DNA from: Cryptomeria japonica
Lineage: Eukaryota; Streptophyta; Pinopsida; Cupressales; Cupressaceae
DNA length: 60,000 bases
Reading direction: 5' to 3'
Assembly (NCBI RefSeq): GCF_030272615.1
Contig: NC_081410.1
Span: 139,108,849-139,168,848 of the forward strand
The notes beneath the pieces are model-generated. The model made no database searches. It was given only the letters and a program-made list of their open reading frames with translations, and was not told the origin of the DNA. Below are positions 33,400-45,080 of this stretch, one piece after another. Each line of letters starts with the position of its first letter. Within the stretch, counting starts at the first letter, position 1. The translations under genes were made by a program, and so were the position numbers.

Positions 33400-34195
33400 G
33401 TTCCTTCTTCACTTTTCTAATCAAACTTGCCATTTCTATCATCTTTGTGTGCATAGCATCTACTTCCATAGATTTTGAAGTAACTTACATTAGGTTTCTT
33501 GTCATACCAGATCTCATATGGTGTCTTCAAAGTTCCTTTCTTCAGTTGTACTCGGTTCAGGGTGTAAACTGCTGTGCTTATTGCTTCTCTCCAAAATGTT
33601 TGTGGCACTTTCTTTTCAATCATCAGGGTTCTGGCACAATCCACAATAGATCTGTTTCTTCTCTTAGCAATTCCTTTTTGTTGTGGAGTTCTCGGTGCAG
33701 AGACTTGTCTTTTTATACCATGATCATTGCAGAATAAGTTGAACTCATCAGATGTGAACTCTCCTCCTCTGTCTGATCTAAGACATTTCAGTTGTCTTCC
33801 TATTTCATTTTCAAATCTTGCCTTGTACCATTTGAACATTTGAAAAGCTTCTAATTTTTCTTTTAAAAACATTACTAACATCATCCTTAAGTAATCATCC
33901 ACAAATAATATGAAATATTTATCACCATAATAACTTTGAACTTTCATAGGACCACAAAGATCAGTGTGCACAAGATCTAAAATTACCTTAGAAGTGTAGG
34001 ACTTACTTGTAAAGATTCATTTTGTCATTTTACCCATCTGGCATCCTCAACACATAACATTCTCAGGTTTTTCAAGACTCGGTAAACCTCTTACTCGGTG
34101 CTTCTTGCTTATTTTGATCAGATTATCAAAATTTACATGACAAAACCTTTTATGCCATAACTAGGTATCATCTATCTTTGCATACAGACACTTAT
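33400..34195 (-). pseudogene. Element I integrase
   Basis: GAG-pre-integrase part with LWHKRFCHVNFDNL (stops nearby), then the core: DLVHTDLCGPMKVQS (first Asp), CLRSDRGGEFTSDEFN (second Asp) and PQQKGIAKRRNRSI, where Lys stands at the catalytic Glu position (family AER). KKPNVSYFKIYGSRCYAHK follows. A TAA at 33418 and others upstream interrupt it. Integrase would join cDNA to the target, here making the GTTAAT duplication; this copy has since lost the third catalytic acid. Confidence 0.9.
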
Positions 34196-34196
34196 T

Positions 34197-34600
34197 CTAA
34201 GTTGAGTCAAGGTGAAATGTGTTACCTTTTGTTTGTGTCCTGGTAGCAGCTAACTTTCCATGCTTGTCATGAACTTTGACAATTCCTTTCTGAAATTCTA
34301 TTTGGTAACCTGTATTGTTTAGTTGTGCTACACTCAACAAATTATATTTCAATCCTTCAACCCAATAAACATCATTGCATCTTGCATTGTCAAGAAGTGT
34401 TATAGATCCTTTACCTTTTATTGGACATGGTGCATCATTACCAAATCTTACATAACTTTCATCATAATCTTCTAACATAACAAACTTATGTTTATCACCT
34501 GTCATGTGATGTGAGCATCCACTATCTATGATCCAAGAATCATTAGTATTTATATGAGATATTAGGGCTTTTTCTTTATACCTTTCTTCATCTGATCCAT
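34197..34600 (-). pseudogene. Element I aspartic protease
   Basis: WIIDSGCSHHMTGDKHKF contains the D-S-G active site, followed by VRFGNDAPCPIKGKGS and YWVEGLKYNLLSVAQL. The protease itself is open and the active site intact, in a 211-codon stretch that also holds the zinc knuckle upstream. Confidence 0.92.
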
Positions 34601-35690
34601 CTTTGATAGCCACATAAACTACTTCCTTTGTATCAGTTTCATTTGATTTATCATCATTCAATTCATCATAGGCAATTAAGCATGACTTTCTATCTCTTCT
34701 TTTGAAGTCTCGGTATCCTTTGTAATGATTATTTTTCTGTCTGTCATCTTGGTAATGTCTATTTTCTGTAGAATCTTTGTCAAGACAGTTAGAAGCCATA
34801 TGTACTATCGTATCACAATTGAAACATTTCAAAGGTAGTTTTCCTTTATACTTACCTTTGCCTCTCGGGTAACCTTCTGGCTAATAGTGCTTCAAACTCT
34901 TCTTGCTTTCTTATTTCCTCATATAGTTTGTGTACTTCCTCCATGTTCTTGCGAAATCTTTCACTTGCTCCACTATGATTTCCTTCAGAGTACTTATACT
35001 TTCTATCATTGTAATCATCAGATTCATCAAGATGAAAAGAATTGAATGCAGATTCAACTTTATTTACCGAAGAGCCACTGTTATCAAAATTACTTAACTC
35101 AAATGCATGTAGCTTACCAATAGTAGCATCTAAACTGGCATATTGGGTATAGAACTCAATTCATTGATTTTAGAGACTCGGATTGCATAAGCTGGTAGAA
35201 GGGTTCTTAACAACTTACTTGTTATATCCTTTTCTTCAATAGTTCCACCTGCTCCTTTGATTTGATTGACAATCTCCTTTAGTCTTGTACTGTACTAGGT
35301 TATGTTCTCACCTTCATTCATGCTCATAGGTTCAAGTTGTCCTCTTAGATTGTCCACTTTTGGTATTTGAACATGTTCATCTCCATCATACACAGATATG
35401 AGCTTTTCCCACATTACCTTTGCATCATTGGAGCCTTCTAGATCATTAAACTCTGAGTCGGTCAATGCAGATGTTATTTCAATCATTGCTTAGATATGTT
35501 CTTGCTTTGCCTTTATCTCTTCCATTGTCAATGGATAGGTGCTCAGTGTAATGAAACCATTTTCCAGATAGTATACAACATATTCTCCAACTCCTGATAG
35601 GTGCAGCTTCATCATTTTCTGCCATGTAGAGAAACTTGACTTGTTCAGTTTCGGTGCATCCCTCTTATACATCTTTGGATCTTTTCCTCA
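34601..35690 (-). pseudogene. Element I gag and zinc knuckle
   Basis: The copia gag polyprotein starts near 35672 (MYKRDAPKLNKSSFSTWQ). ALTDSEFNDLEGSNDAKVMW and SKLLRTLLPAYAIRV are typical of the plant copia gag domain. A frame change near 35110 and another near 34855 compensate. A zinc knuckle remnant CFNCDTIVHMASNC (34826-34785) keeps C, C, H and C at proper spacing. E and H carry alignable gag sequence. Confidence 0.85.
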
Positions 35691-35720
35691 AGTGCCTTTA
35701 AACTTTTCTTCTAGAGTCCA

Positions 35721-35736
35721 ATGCTCTGATACTAAT
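35721..35736 (-). other. Element I primer-binding site
   Basis: On the minus strand ATTAGTATCAGAGCATTG follows the LTR, matching the iMet complement with one G-to-A change. Confidence 0.85.
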
Positions 35737-37231
35737 TGATAGTTCTGATACTTAATGTTAAGTACAGATGCAAAGCTAATAAGATGAGAGGGGGGGGTGA
35801 ATCATACAAACTTAATCTTCCATAAAAACAATAGATTCAACGTCAATAACATATACTTTAGTAATATAACCAAAACTGCTAAACATGTAAACTCAAAAGC
35901 ATATAAACATCATAACACTCATAACACCAAATTTAACGTGGAAACCCAAACAGGGAAAAACCACTATGGCATTTTGGACCCACTAAGAAATATACTCTTC
36001 TAGAGTATGCTCAGTTAAAAGCAAATCTTGTTAAAGATTACAAACACATTGCTAGATGTGACCCGGTTAAGGGATTTCCCTCAGATCTATTAGGATCTTC
36101 ACCTTTTTAGAAGTGACCTTGTTAAAGGATTTTAAACACTCAATCAAAATGTCACCTTCCTAGAGGGTTTTACAAATAAGACTATTATGTCCACTCGATT
36201 AAGAGATTTTCTGTCACTCCACAAAATAACAGTAATAAAAATCTATCTGCAACTTCACATCTAAAATGCTAAAGTAGATTCTTATTTGCTCAATACAATC
36301 TAGTCATAGGACTTATCTTGTCCATCTACTGGGCTCTATACTCTATTATTCAAATAGGTCTTCAAGCTTCGGTGCTTGGTAATCACTATGTAGCATCCTT
36401 GTGCATACACTTGCCCGCATACATTGTTTATCAACAGTTCCTTATTTATAAACAATTTGCTAACTGTTTAATCTCCTTGATCACATATCCCATGATCAAT
36501 CATAGCCATCAAATCTTCAAACTTGACCAGGTTCAATGTATCCTTCGATCTGAAAATGTTTTACCTTGCCTCAGGATTTGCAGTCCTTTCTTGGAACTTG
36601 CACAAGTTTATTGCGGTTCAATCTGAGCTGTAGATCTTCTTGCCGATTTTCCTTTGCCATAGATTCTTTAACAAACTTCATGCACAACATACCAATCATT
36701 TAATCAGTTCCAGCTCATTAGCTTCCTTCATTAAATAATGCTTTTATTCATTCAATGCATTCTGTTATTACTCGATTGCAACTCGGTAAATACTAAACTT
36801 TACTCGGTAGCCATTCTACCTTCATTAACCGATAGCAATAACCTTAGGGTTTACCGACTAGGTTCCTTAGGGTTTACCAACTACATTCTTTGCTCGGTAA
36901 CATAGTATAATATTAACCTTACAATCAATAACATATGTAGGATATCGGAACAATCTAAACATCATGATCTCATCATTGTCTAACTCGGTAATAGTTGCCC
37001 ATTGAATAACTTATTCCTCCCCTTATTCATCACATTCTTTCTATGTCTTTTACCGACATCTTTATACTCATCAAATCATACTTCTTAAGATATGGCAACA
37101 TCATACTGAATTAAAAAATCAATTTCTTGACATCAATGACAATATAATAATATTAAGATAGGAAAAATCTTTTAGCAGTTATATCCATAATCATCAACAA
37201 CCTTCTCTATATCCTTATTGAAATACCAACA
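35737..37231 (-). repeat. Element I 5' LTR (right copy)
   Basis: In plus orientation begins TGATAGTTCTGATACTTAAT and ends AAATACCAACA. It pairs with 29618-31117 and contains the conserved copia LTR block GGGAAAAACCACTATGG near 35954 and CCCGGTTAAGGG repeats near 36062. Confidence 0.92.
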
Positions 37232-37306
37232 GTTAATAAGGTTGAAATTTATTATACCGACAGAACACTGATTCACCCCCCCTCTCAGTGTTCTTGGATT
37301 CCAACA
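37232..37306 (+). repeat. Element A 5' LTR, piece 3 of 3
   Basis: GTTAATAAGGTTGAAATT to GGATTCCAACA, matching 55386-55460 of the 3' LTR. It ends directly at the A primer-binding site. Confidence 0.92.
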
Positions 37307-37320
37307 ATTGGTATCAGAGC
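37307..37320 (+). other. Element A primer-binding site
   Basis: ATTGGTATCAGAGC directly after the LTR, a perfect iMet-type site that fixes the plus orientation of A. Confidence 0.9.
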
Positions 37321-37374
37321 TTGGTGCCTTGGAGTATGTCTAACATCTTGAGGAAGATCCTGAATCCAGAATCT

Positions 37375-38500
37375 ATGGATATGAGTCTACAGAAACAACT
37401 TGAAGTACACTTGAGGACTATGATGTTGAAAGTATGAAGAACTTGAAGTTGTTAGATGAATTGAACTCTACAAAGGAATTCATTCTTACCCTGCAGGAGA
37501 GGCTGTTATCTATTCAAGCTAAAAGGAAGGAACTTTTGCAAAATCTGGATGATGAAGAGAGGATTCCCTTAAGGAATAATGTGAGAAACTGAGTTAGGAG
37601 AAAGGTGTGATGAATAGTGAAATGCAAGCCATGACTATGATCATGTCAAAGGATATTGAAGACCAGAAGAAGAATGAATAAAATCTTAGCAGATCTTTGA
37701 AAGACAAAAAATGAGGAATGCATTAGGTTGGCACGTGAGAATGATGTGTTGAGGACTGAGTTGGTACAATCATAGAACAATGAGGAAGAGCTGGAAAGAA
37801 TGATGTCAATCTTAAGAAGTGATCTAGATGTTGCAAATGAATACAAAGAAAAGTCCAGGGTCAGTTTTGCAAGGCTTGATGGATTATTGAAGGATCAAAG
37901 AGACAATGTAGACACTAGAGGTCGTGGATTTGAGCATGGAGAAAGCTTCGATACTGTAAATTAGGGAAATCCACTAGACAACTAAAATCAAAAATCACTG
38001 AAAAGGCAACCTAATGTACATAAATTTAATGGTAGATGCTTTGTTTGTAATAAGTTTGGTCATAGAGCAAGTCAATGCAGAAATAGAGAAAATCAGAATA
38101 ACAATACAGTTCCCGGTCAATGTTCAAAATGTATTAAGTATGGTCATAGGACAAAAGATTGTAGAATGAATGTCAGATGTCATGCATGTGGAAAGTTTGG
38201 ACATATGGATAATCAATGTAGGTCGAATAATGGTCAAAGACTCAACAAGGCAATTCAGAGAAATTATATCACTTGCTATGCATCCAACAAATAGGATATA
38301 TTGCCAAATATTATAGAAGCAAGAACAATCCGGTATGAAATGATGAGAAAGGAAAACAAAAGGTTGAAGATATTCATAAGGAGCATGAGAGGAAATGGGC
38401 TACGAAATTTGAAGATCAACCGATAGAGACAATCAACCCAGTTACTCAACTGACAGAGCAGAATGTTCCTGCACCGACAATAAAATTATCCAACAACTAA
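37375..38500 (+). pseudogene. Element A ORF1: coiled coil plus zinc knuckles
   Basis: Counterpart of D ORF1. The first half is a degraded coiled coil with several stops. The knuckles are CFVCNKFGHRASQC (about 38040), CSKCIKYGHRTKDC (about 38125), CHACGKFGHMDNQC (about 38180) and a fourth decayed one (CYASNK). The last residues before the TAA at 38498-38500 are IKLSNN. It probably packages element RNA; no capsid domain was seen. Its knuckle spacing and intervening residues (KDCRMNVRCHACG) align with D (ENCRMNVRCYACG). Confidence 0.82.
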
Positions 38501-38911
38501 GGCATTAGCCTTAAGGAGAGGAAAATTATTGATAGATCTTGCATTTCCCCTGGTAAAGGTCTGAAAGCCTGCTTCAAATCTTGGTAAAGTTAGTCTGGAG
38601 ATTCACCAGCACTGAGATAATGGATTTTGAATCTGGTATGATATGCCGACATACATTAATGTCAATTTGAAATTAGGGTTTTCACAGAATAAAAGAGAAA
38701 TATTGGTTCATTTTTTATCACACTGTATTCATAGAGAAAAAGAGTGAGGTCAAGGCAATTGAAAGCAATCCAAAAGTTTCAAGCAAATTCCAGTGCATTC
38801 TCAAGTGAATTTTCAAGGGCTTTCATCGGTGAAGGTTGTGAGGTATTTAATCAGTTTTTCAAGCTATCCTTGTTTGAAATAGCTTTTGGATCATCTTTCG
38901 CTCTGGCAGGT

Positions 38912-40011
38912 ATGGCTAACCCTATTTTTGTTGACATCAAGGACCATCCATGCCCTATTTTCAAGCAATGCCCTCAGATTGTGAAGGTTAATGATTCAGT
39001 TGGCACATTTTCTAGGGTTCTTGAAGGAGTTTTGTATGTGGAAGATGTTCGTGCATACATTCACTGTACTTTGGAGGATTTGGGTTTTGCTAAGATCAAG
39101 AACATATATATTGGAACTTTGGTGAACTAGGATGGGTTGATGAAACCAGAATTTCAAATTCTGAATTAGGATCAGGGTTTTACTGACATTTTTGAGATAC
39201 CAGAATTTGATGATGAATTGGTCTGATATGCACTTAGCTGAGTCCATGGTGAATTCATATGGCTAGACTGGCCACACAAGATCACCAAGGAGGCTATTTG
39301 TGTGATCATCAATTTACCCTAGACTAGTCCAACCCCTAGAAGAAAGAAGATATCTAACAATGAGGTGGAAAAGTTAACTGGTGCAACATCTGACAACCAA
39401 TCCATGAGAATTAGTACTATCAGAGACAAAGAAGTTCAATTTGCAAGCATGATCATCGGTTACAACATAACCCAATCAAATCGGTTGAACTCTATTTCTA
39501 GTTAATGCATTTTCTATGCTCACAAAATGATTAAGGAAAAGGAAAAGCTAGATGTCTGTCAATGGATGTGTGATGAGTTGATAATAAACTTAGGGAAGAT
39601 TAAGGGTGAGAAGAAGGGTACATTCCGGTATGGAAACTTTGTTGCCTGTTTAAAGCTTTTCTTTCTGAATGAGTTACCCAGAACCGGTAAGACACAATGG
39701 GCATTTGATATATTGATAGCAAAACAAATCAAAGATACTATAAGGAATATGAGACAAGAAAAGGATAGCGACTCCATTTTTGGGGGTTATTTCAAAACAT
39801 TCCAGAAGGAAATGAAGAAGATATAAAGAGTTCCAAAACATATTGTAGATAAGTATTCAAATGAAATCTATTTTATGGTGAAAAAGGATGAAACACTGAT
39901 GGAGGCAGTGCAACTTAGGAAGATCGCGATAACTAAAATGCACTATGAGGTAGATGATAAGATCTTGGAATTGTATGCCAAGAGTCTAATTAATGCCCCA
40001 ATAGAGGAAGT
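38912..40011 (+). pseudogene. Element A ORF2, part 1 (conserved globular third)
   Basis: The start is chosen at the ATG at 38912 because MANPIFVDIKDHPCPIFK aligns with the D ORF2 start. Conserved blocks are VHGEFIWLDWPHKITKEA, IIGYNITQSNRLNSISS and KIKGEKKGTFRYGNFVACLK. Around the last block 16 of 22 residues are identical to D. Stops at 39128, 39224, 39317 and 39503 are single-base changes from sense codons. The piece is cut at 40011 by element E. Function unknown. Confidence 0.78.
40007..40011. other. Left target-site duplication of element E (GAAGT)
   Basis: GAAGT before the E LTR and GAAGC at 47369-47373 after it, four of five bases equal. On both sides the A ORF2 frame continues. Confidence 0.75.
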
Positions 40012-41486
40012 TGCGGGCATTATGTGAACCGGTATGAGGATATAATGACATTGTATGTTGCATTGATGTCAATATGATGAAGAGAAGAGAACCAGTATAA
40101 CACTGTGAACTGACATTTGTGCCAAAGTGAAGTGGTGTGTTTGTTCAAGGTGAACTGGCATATGGTTATGGGAACCGGCACATGAAAGCGTTGTATGACT
40201 ACCAGTTGATAGTCTCAACTTCAGGGTTTTTGGTTGAAGTGCTTCAAGCTTGTGTGGCTCAATCGATGACTTTGTGTGATGAGTTAGCATGGTAACAAAG
40301 AATAGATCATGTTGCCACATAAGCCTTGTGCACATGAAGGATCCTGCATGAAGTAGATTGTTCCTATCTACCTCAAGAATGTGCAAAGTCTGTAAACGGT
40401 GATAACGTGTGATGGGTTATCAGCCGCCAAGAAATCGGTGGAAAACGAACGACGGAGAATGTCTTGAGATTGGATCAAGACTGTTGCATTTAATGCAATA
40501 TGCTCAATAGTCAGGATTGAATCATTTGAATTCCTTAACCTAACAAGTTTAGGGTTTAGGGTTTATGCTACCGACCTATCTATTTTCCTATAAGGTCGAT
40601 GTTGTATCTCTTTCTAAGGTTGTTGGCAAAAGTTGTGTGTGTGTATCCAAGAGAAGAGATACATGATTCTTGCCAGAATAGAGAAGAGAAGTGATACTTG
40701 CAGAGTGTAAGTGCAAAAAGTGAAGAGGAGCTAAAGTGGATCTGCATTGGCATTGAGTGTTGTTACCAGATCATTGTAATACCTATTGATCTCTCACCAC
40801 CTCAACAGTTGGAAAATCCCTTAACATGGTAGCTTTAACGGGCTTGCTGTAAATCCTTTAACAGGGTGACTCAAAACCATTGAGTTCTTGAAATCCTCTA
40901 ACAAGGTAACCTTTAATAGGGTTTAACCCTTAACTGGGTATTCTAGCCATCCCTTAACCAGGTGATCCCTAATAGGAGCAGTTCCTAACAGAACCTATTG
41001 TATCAGTCTTTAACTAGACAAGGCTCCTAACAGAGTGGACTTCTAAAGAGTTCAAAAAAAAGCTTGTGGGTATTCATCCCCACCGTGGTTTTTCCCAATT
41101 AGTTTTCCACGTGAAAAATATGTGTGTCATGTGTGATGTCTTCTTCATGTGATGCTATGTTGTTTTCTATCAAGCGGTGAATCATGTTGATCTAGTTGCT
41201 TATATATATATATATATCTTTGATGTTAGATTACCTGTTCATGCATTAGGGTGAAATGGAAATGAAGTATTAGATTATATGAGAAGATAAGTGTCAACTG
41301 GTTTATGCTTGTCTCAGTTATTCTAGGTTTTGCTAGTTGTACTCTGTTTAAGGACCGATGTTACTATTTGTCTATCAATGCACAGTGTCTACTAACAAAC
41401 CAGTTTAAGAGTGTGTTTTTGTCTGTACTGAGTCACCCCCCCTCTCAGTAGTAGTTTGGTACTATTCATTCATCATTGAGTTATCA
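40012..41486 (+). repeat. Element E 5' LTR
   Basis: Starts TGCGGGCATTATGTGAACC (3' copy TGTTGGCATTATGTGAAC) and ends CATTGAGTTATCA. It holds six or more copies of a TTAACNRGGT motif at 40818-41030 and the copia block CCCACCGTGGTTTTTCCC at 41080. Confidence 0.92.
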
Positions 41487-41504
41487 ATTGGTATCAAAGT
41501 GTCC
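41487..41504 (+). other. Element E primer-binding site
   Basis: ATTGGTATCAAAGTGTCC directly follows the LTR, an iMet-type site with a G-to-A change. Confidence 0.85.
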
Positions 41505-41557
41505 TCTAGGTCCTCTGTGTTATAAGCTTAACCAGTTGAGGTAAAGATCCCAGTCTA

Positions 41558-42560
41558 ATGATGAAGAGGGAAGGTCCAAAGTTTAATAGAGAAAATTTCA
41601 GTATATGGAAAGAGAGAATGAAGATATACATTAGAAGCATGGATGCTCAACACTAGAGCTATGTTGAGAATGCTTATGTTACCCCTACCGGTACTCTCAC
41701 TGATGACCAAAAGAGAGAGATGCAGGAGAATGGGCAAGTCATGGAAGCCCTAATTAGTAGTTTATCTGACATTGAGTTTATTGATGTTCAAGATAAGGTA
41801 AATCCCAAAGAGGTATGGGATACTCTTGAAAATATCTATGGCGGTGATGAGCATGTAAAACAAGTTAAGGAAGAAAGCCTTAGAGGGAAGTTTGAAGACA
41901 TGCAAATGGTTGAAGGTGATACCATTTAATAGTATGGAATAAGAATCAAAACCGTTGTTGGAGATATCAAGAGTGTAGGTGGTAAAATGGAAGATTCCAC
42001 TATGGTAAGCAAAGTCCTGAGATCCCTATTGCCGGTCTATGCAATAAGGGTTTATGCTATTTAGGAGCTGAGACCAATAGACAAGACTACGGTATACCTA
42101 GACTCCATCATTGCAAAGTTGATAGCCTATGAGCTAAATAGTTTTGATGGTAGTGTTCAAAAGACTAAATCAGCTTTTAAAGCTTCTATTGTACCATCCT
42201 GAAAAGGAAAATAATCTAGCACTAGTGGTGAACTAAGACAGAGTAGAGAAATGGATGATGAGGAGATTCTGATGGCATTTGAAGCTCTACTTTCGAGGGA
42301 ACTTCCTAAAAGAACTGGAAAATACAGAGGTAAGCTACCTTTGAAATACTTTTCTTGTAACCGGATAGGACATATTGTTGTAAACTATCCTAATGGTGAC
42401 AACAAGGACAAACCAGAAAGGTTCAAGAAATTCAAAGGAGGAAACCGAAGAAACTGTTTTGTGGTAGTTGATGAAGGTGTCACAGATGAGGAATCAGAGG
42501 ATGAAGAAAATGAAGATATTGTGTTTGTTGCTATCAAGGAAGATGTGTCAGACAAGAAGG
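41558..42560 (+). pseudogene. Element E gag and zinc knuckle
   Basis: The start ATG at 41558 gives MMKREGPKFNRENFSIWKER, alignable with H (59349). The gag domain includes VWDTLENIYGGDEHVKQVKE and VLRSLLPVYAIRV. The knuckle near 42340 reads YFSCNRIGHIVVNYP, with two of the three Cys positions changed to Tyr. Stops lie at 41655, 41927 and 42060. Confidence 0.88.
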
Positions 42561-42569
42561 CTCTTGTCT

Positions 42570-42960
42570 CCCGGTTTAATAATTCTAATGAGTGGATCAT
42601 TAATAGTGGTTGTTCTCACCATATGGCTAGTGACCGGGGTAATTTTCTATCCTTGGAAGAGTATGATGGTGGTGTGGTTCACTTTGGTAATGATGCACCA
42701 TGTATGGTCAAAGGTAGAGGGTCAATCTCTCTGAATGGAAAGAGTAGTGCTAACAATGTGTATTGGGTTGATAGTCTTAGACACAACCTTCTGAGTGTTG
42801 CCTAGCTAAATGACAGTGGTCTCACTCTGGAATTCAAGAATGGAGTTTGCAAAATAAAAGGAAAGAGTGGTGAATTGGTGGCCACTGGCATGCAAACCAA
42901 AGGTAACCTATTTCAGCTGAATGCAAATATAAGTACATGTCTTATGGCTAAATTTGATGA
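42570..42960 (+). pseudogene. Element E aspartic protease
   Basis: WIINSGCSHHMASDRGNF is the active-site region; the catalytic Asp of D-S-G is Asn. VHFGNDAPCMVKGRGSIS and VYWVDSLRHNLLSVA follow, matching the I protease block by block. A TAG at 42804 lies just after. Confidence 0.9.
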
Positions 42961-42965
42961 TAGCT

Positions 42966-43864
42966 AGATATGGCATAGGAGACTCTGCCATGTAAACTTT
43001 GATAACATTATGAAGGATAGAAAGATCAAGGCAGTTAGAGGGTTGCCCATGCTAAGCAAACTGGATAATACCTTGTGCAGAGAGTGTCAATTGGGGAAAA
43101 TGTCTTCCTCAACCTTTAAAGGTAAATCTTTCACTACTGACAATTTGCTTGATCTTGTGCATACTGATTTGTGTGGTCCTATGAAAACTAGGAGTGTATA
43201 GGGTGATAGGTACTTCATGATTCTCACTGATGACTGCTCAAGAATGATGTGGGTCACATTCTTGAAAGATAAGTCTGAAGCCTTTGTAAAGTTCAAATCT
43301 TTTAGAGCATTAGTGGAGAAGGAAAGCGGTAAAAGGATCAAGTGCTTGAGAACTGATCAAGGAGGGGAATTCACTTCTAGTGAATTCAACAAGTATTGTG
43401 AAGAACATGGCATCAAGAGGCAATTGTCTGCCCCCTGAACTCCATAGGAAAATGGCCTAGCAGAGAGGAATAACCAGACTATGGTGGAAGCAGCTAGAAC
43501 TGTGTTGATTCAAGGAAAGGTAGGTCACACCTTTTGGAGAGAAGCGGTGAGCACTGCAGTCTACACAATGAACTGGGTACTCATCAAGAAAGGTAAGGAT
43601 AAAACTCCTTATGAGTATTGGATCGGTAAGACACCCGTGGTTAGCTACTTTAGAGTGTTTGGTAGCAAATGTTACATCAAGAGGAGTGAACACCAAAACA
43701 AATTTGATGCAAAATGTGATAAGGGAATATTCCTAGGGTATTCCACCAAGAGCAAAGCTCTCAAGTGTTTCAACAATAGGACTCAGAGAATTATGGAAAG
43801 CGTCAATGTAAGAGTTGATGAAACCTCTGAGAAAACTAAGGAAACCAACAGTAAGAAGCAGTAA
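42966..43864 (+). pseudogene. Element E integrase
   Basis: IWHRRLCHVNFDNIMKDRK and CRECQLGKMSSSTFKGKS form the zinc-binding part. The core has LVHTDLCGPMKTRS (first Asp), CLRTDQGGEFTSSEFN (second Asp) and ENGLAERNNQTMV (Glu kept). Stops lie at 43199, 43436 and 43445. The tail reads SYFRVFGSKCYIKRSEHQNK and GIFLGYSTKSKALKC. Confidence 0.92.
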
Positions 43865-43874
43865 ATGAACCAGT

Positions 43875-45080
43875 TGTAACCTTTTGGGAATTGGTTGTCA
43901 GTCAACCAAGTACTAGTAACAGTGTTCCTACACCAGTAGATGTAGATGCTGATACTGATGGAGATGAGGATGAAGAAGAAAAGCAAGAGGAATCTTTCAA
44001 GACCATTCCTCAGTATGTCAAGCTGAATCATGATCCTAAGCAGATCATAGGAGATAAGGATGCAAGAATCCTTACAAGAAAAAAGGTTAGAGAAAACTCA
44101 TGTATGATCTTTGAATTTGAGCCCAAGTCATTCAAAGAGGCACATAAAGATGAAGACTGGATCAAGGCAATGGAAGAGGAACTTGATCAGATAGAGAAAA
44201 ATGGTACATGGTCTTTGGTACCCAGACCAGAGCATAAAAATGTCATTGGTACTAAATGGGTTTTCAGAAATAAGCTGAATGAGGATGGCATAGTGATTAG
44301 GAACAAAGCCAGATTGGTGTGCAAATGATATGCCGAAGAAGAAGGAGAAGACTATGGGAAACCTTTTCTCCTGTAGCCAGATTGGAAGGAGTTCGTATAC
44401 TTCTTGCATATGTAGCTTTTAAAGGTTTCAAAGTATATCAAATGGATGTAAAATCTACATTCCTAAATGGTGTACTTGAAGAAGAGGTGTATATAGAGCA
44501 ACCAGATGGGTTTGCCCGATCTGAAGACAGTGACATGGTATGTAGGCTACATAAAGCCTTATATGGTCTAAAGTAGGCACCTAGAGCTTGGTATGAATGT
44601 CTGCATTCCCATCTTGTGAAGATTGGATTTAAGAGAACAAGTGAAGATAGCAATATATACTTGAAGTCTGAAGGAGATTAGATCCTGATCTGTGAGGTAT
44701 TTGTTGATGACATTATCTTTGGTGGAGATGACAAGATGAGTCATGAGTTTGCAGATGAGATGAAGAAAGAGTTTGAAATGTCACTCATAGGGGAGATTAA
44801 GTTCTTCATTGGAATGCAGATCCAGTAGATGAAAGATGGAATCTTTATCACTCAGTCCAAGTATGTCAAAGAGGTGTTGAAGACCTTTGGCATGGAAGAT
44901 AGCAAACCGGTTGGTACTTCGATGGTGACCGGTTGTAAATTATCCAAAGAAGATGACTTAGCATTGGTTGATGAGAAGGAATATTGATCAATGATTGGTA
45001 AGTTGCATTATGTAGTGCATAACAGACCAGATATTGCACATGCAGTTGGCATTACTGCAAGGTTCTAGAAAAGCCCAAGA
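43875..45080 (+). pseudogene. Element E reverse transcriptase
   Basis: After an acidic linker (DTDGDEDEEEKQEES) come [60 protein letters not shown], the catalytic VFVDDIIFGGDD near 44700 and MIGKLHYVVHNRPDIAHAVG. A frameshift lies near 44325 and stops near 44575, 44680 and 44827. The domain order and sequence follow element I. Confidence 0.92.

Larger units (their letters stand above)
29618..37231 (-). mobile_element. Element I: full-length Ty1/copia element, minus strand
   Basis: A complete 7.6-kb copia element inside the A 5' LTR, flanked by GTTAAT at 29612-29617 and 37232-37237. Own-strand order is 5' LTR (37231-35737), primer-binding site, gag, protease, integrase, reverse transcriptase, RNase H, polypurine tract, 3' LTR (31117-29618). 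The main reading frame is largely kept, with stops mostly at former Gln, Trp or Arg codons and two compensating frame changes in gag. It is the best preserved autonomous-type element of the window. Confidence 0.92.

Noticed and set aside
41200-41220. TATATATATATA run as a promoter
   Set aside because: A simple dinucleotide microsatellite near the end of the E LTR, also shorter at 47089-47099; no basis to call it a TATA box.
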